Positions 13,172-13,568 of a stretch of DNA of 13,568 bases are shown piece by piece. A model generated the notes under the pieces. That model did not search any database, was not told the origin of the DNA, and worked only from the letters and a program-made list of their open reading frames with translations. Positions within the stretch are counted from its first letter, which is position 1. Each line of letters opens with the position of its first letter. The position numbers were made by a program, and so were the translations under genes. The DNA is taken from contig DROE01000189.1 in assembly GCA_011322005.1 (NCBI GenBank), positions 1 through 13,568 of the forward strand, in the 5' to 3' direction. This DNA is from Devosia sp. Its GTDB lineage: Bacteria; Pseudomonadota; Alphaproteobacteria; Rhizobiales; Devosiaceae.

Positions 13172-13568
13172 TCAGGCTTCCAGCAGAGAACCGGCGACCC
13201 TTTTATAGCCCGGCTGGCGGTGAAAGAAGCCGTTGGCCATGGGCTGGGGCAGATTGAGCTTTTCGAGCATGGTGTCGGCTTCATCAGCGCTGATTTCGCC
13301 GTCGAGCAACCGGCGGTAACAGTCTGCAACGGCCACCATATCGGTTGAATGGGGAGAAAGGCGAAACGCACCGACACCCATCTGTTGCAGGGCGGAAATC
13401 TCGCGGGAGAGCTTGAGGCAGGCGTGGGAGAGGGTCTGGATGCCGTTTATGGCGAGAAAGGGAGTGCCGGAGCGGGTGCTCAGGTTCATTCCGTCAGGAT
13501 CCTGTTCACAGACGAACAGGCAATTATCCTTGGTGCGATCATAGGCGCGGGCGTGATAGCAGCGGGCC
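13172..13568 (-). CDS. ubiV: UbiV, C-terminal part (oxygen-independent ubiquinone biosynthesis, U32 peptidase family), cut by window edge
   Basis: The reading frame is open to the right edge and codes for the last 131 residues; the first in-frame ATG visible (13489) is internal. The fragment opens with ARCYHARAYDRTKDNCLFVC, giving C-x12-C-x3-C. This spacing equals that of three of the four iron-sulfur ligands of E. coli UbiV (Cys180, Cys193, Cys197). The following LFVCEQDPDGM, FLAINGIQTLSHA and GVGAFRLSPHS stretches also fit U32-family UbiV. UbiV works with UbiU and UbiT to hydroxylate the ubiquinone ring without oxygen, so the organism should respire anaerobically. ubiU would be expected just beyond the edge. 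It is convergent with the P460-like gene. The remaining N-terminal half, including the first Cys ligand, is outside the window. Confidence 0.88.
   Translation of the reverse strand, partial: ARCYHARAYDRTKDNCLFVCEQDPDGMNLSTRSGTPFLAINGIQTLSHACLKLSREISALQQMGVGAFRLSPHSTDMVAVADCYRRLLDGEISADEADTMLEKLNLPQPMANGFFHRQPGYKRVAGSLLEA

Overview
The window looks like chromosomal DNA from a moderately GC-rich alphaproteobacterium. The supporting signs are a cytochrome c2-like protein, a tripartite TRAP transporter, an RpiR-type regulator, TTG start codons, and intergenic paired palindromes of the kind described in Rhizobiales. This is inference from style; no rRNA or other marker gene is present and the genus cannot be named. 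No mobile element, tRNA, rRNA or CRISPR array was seen.

Layout. (1) 1-2640, minus strand: the start of a dipeptide/oligopeptide-type ABC importer, with a 683-residue substrate-binding protein followed by the first 32 residues of an inner-membrane permease. It has its own predicted sigma70-type promoter (2611-2640), a palindrome over the -35 box, and a roughly 230-nt leader rich in inverted repeats. (2) 2846-10739, minus strand: a seven-gene, tightly packed operon. In transcription order it encodes an N-formylglutamate amidohydrolase-family enzyme, DctQ, DctM, DctP, a PuuA-like glutamine-synthetase-family ligase, an aldehyde dehydrogenase and an iron-type alcohol dehydrogenase. A divergent RpiR-family regulator (10859-11719, plus) shares an 83-119-bp promoter region with it. 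(3) 11765-13568: a cytochrome c2-like gene (minus), a putative cytochrome P460-family monoheme protein (plus) ending in a clear intrinsic terminator, and the C-terminal part of ubiV (minus, cut by the window end). The theme here is respiration and low-oxygen metabolism.

How the genes may work together. The central operon resembles the Puu putrescine pathway (glutamylate the amine, oxidise the far end, hydrolyse the gamma-glutamyl bond) with two parts exchanged. An alcohol dehydrogenase replaces the amine oxidase PuuB, and an N-formylglutamate amidohydrolase-like enzyme replaces the class I amidotransferase PuuD. The simplest reading is a gamma-glutamylation route for an amino alcohol such as ethanolamine. 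TRAP import would be followed by gamma-glutamyl amide formation, alcohol to aldehyde (Fe-ADH), aldehyde to acid (ALDH), and release of glutamate plus an amino acid. The TRAP binding protein carries Phe at the position where the family normally has its carboxylate-binding Arg, which fits a non-carboxylate ligand. The substrate is inferred, not shown.
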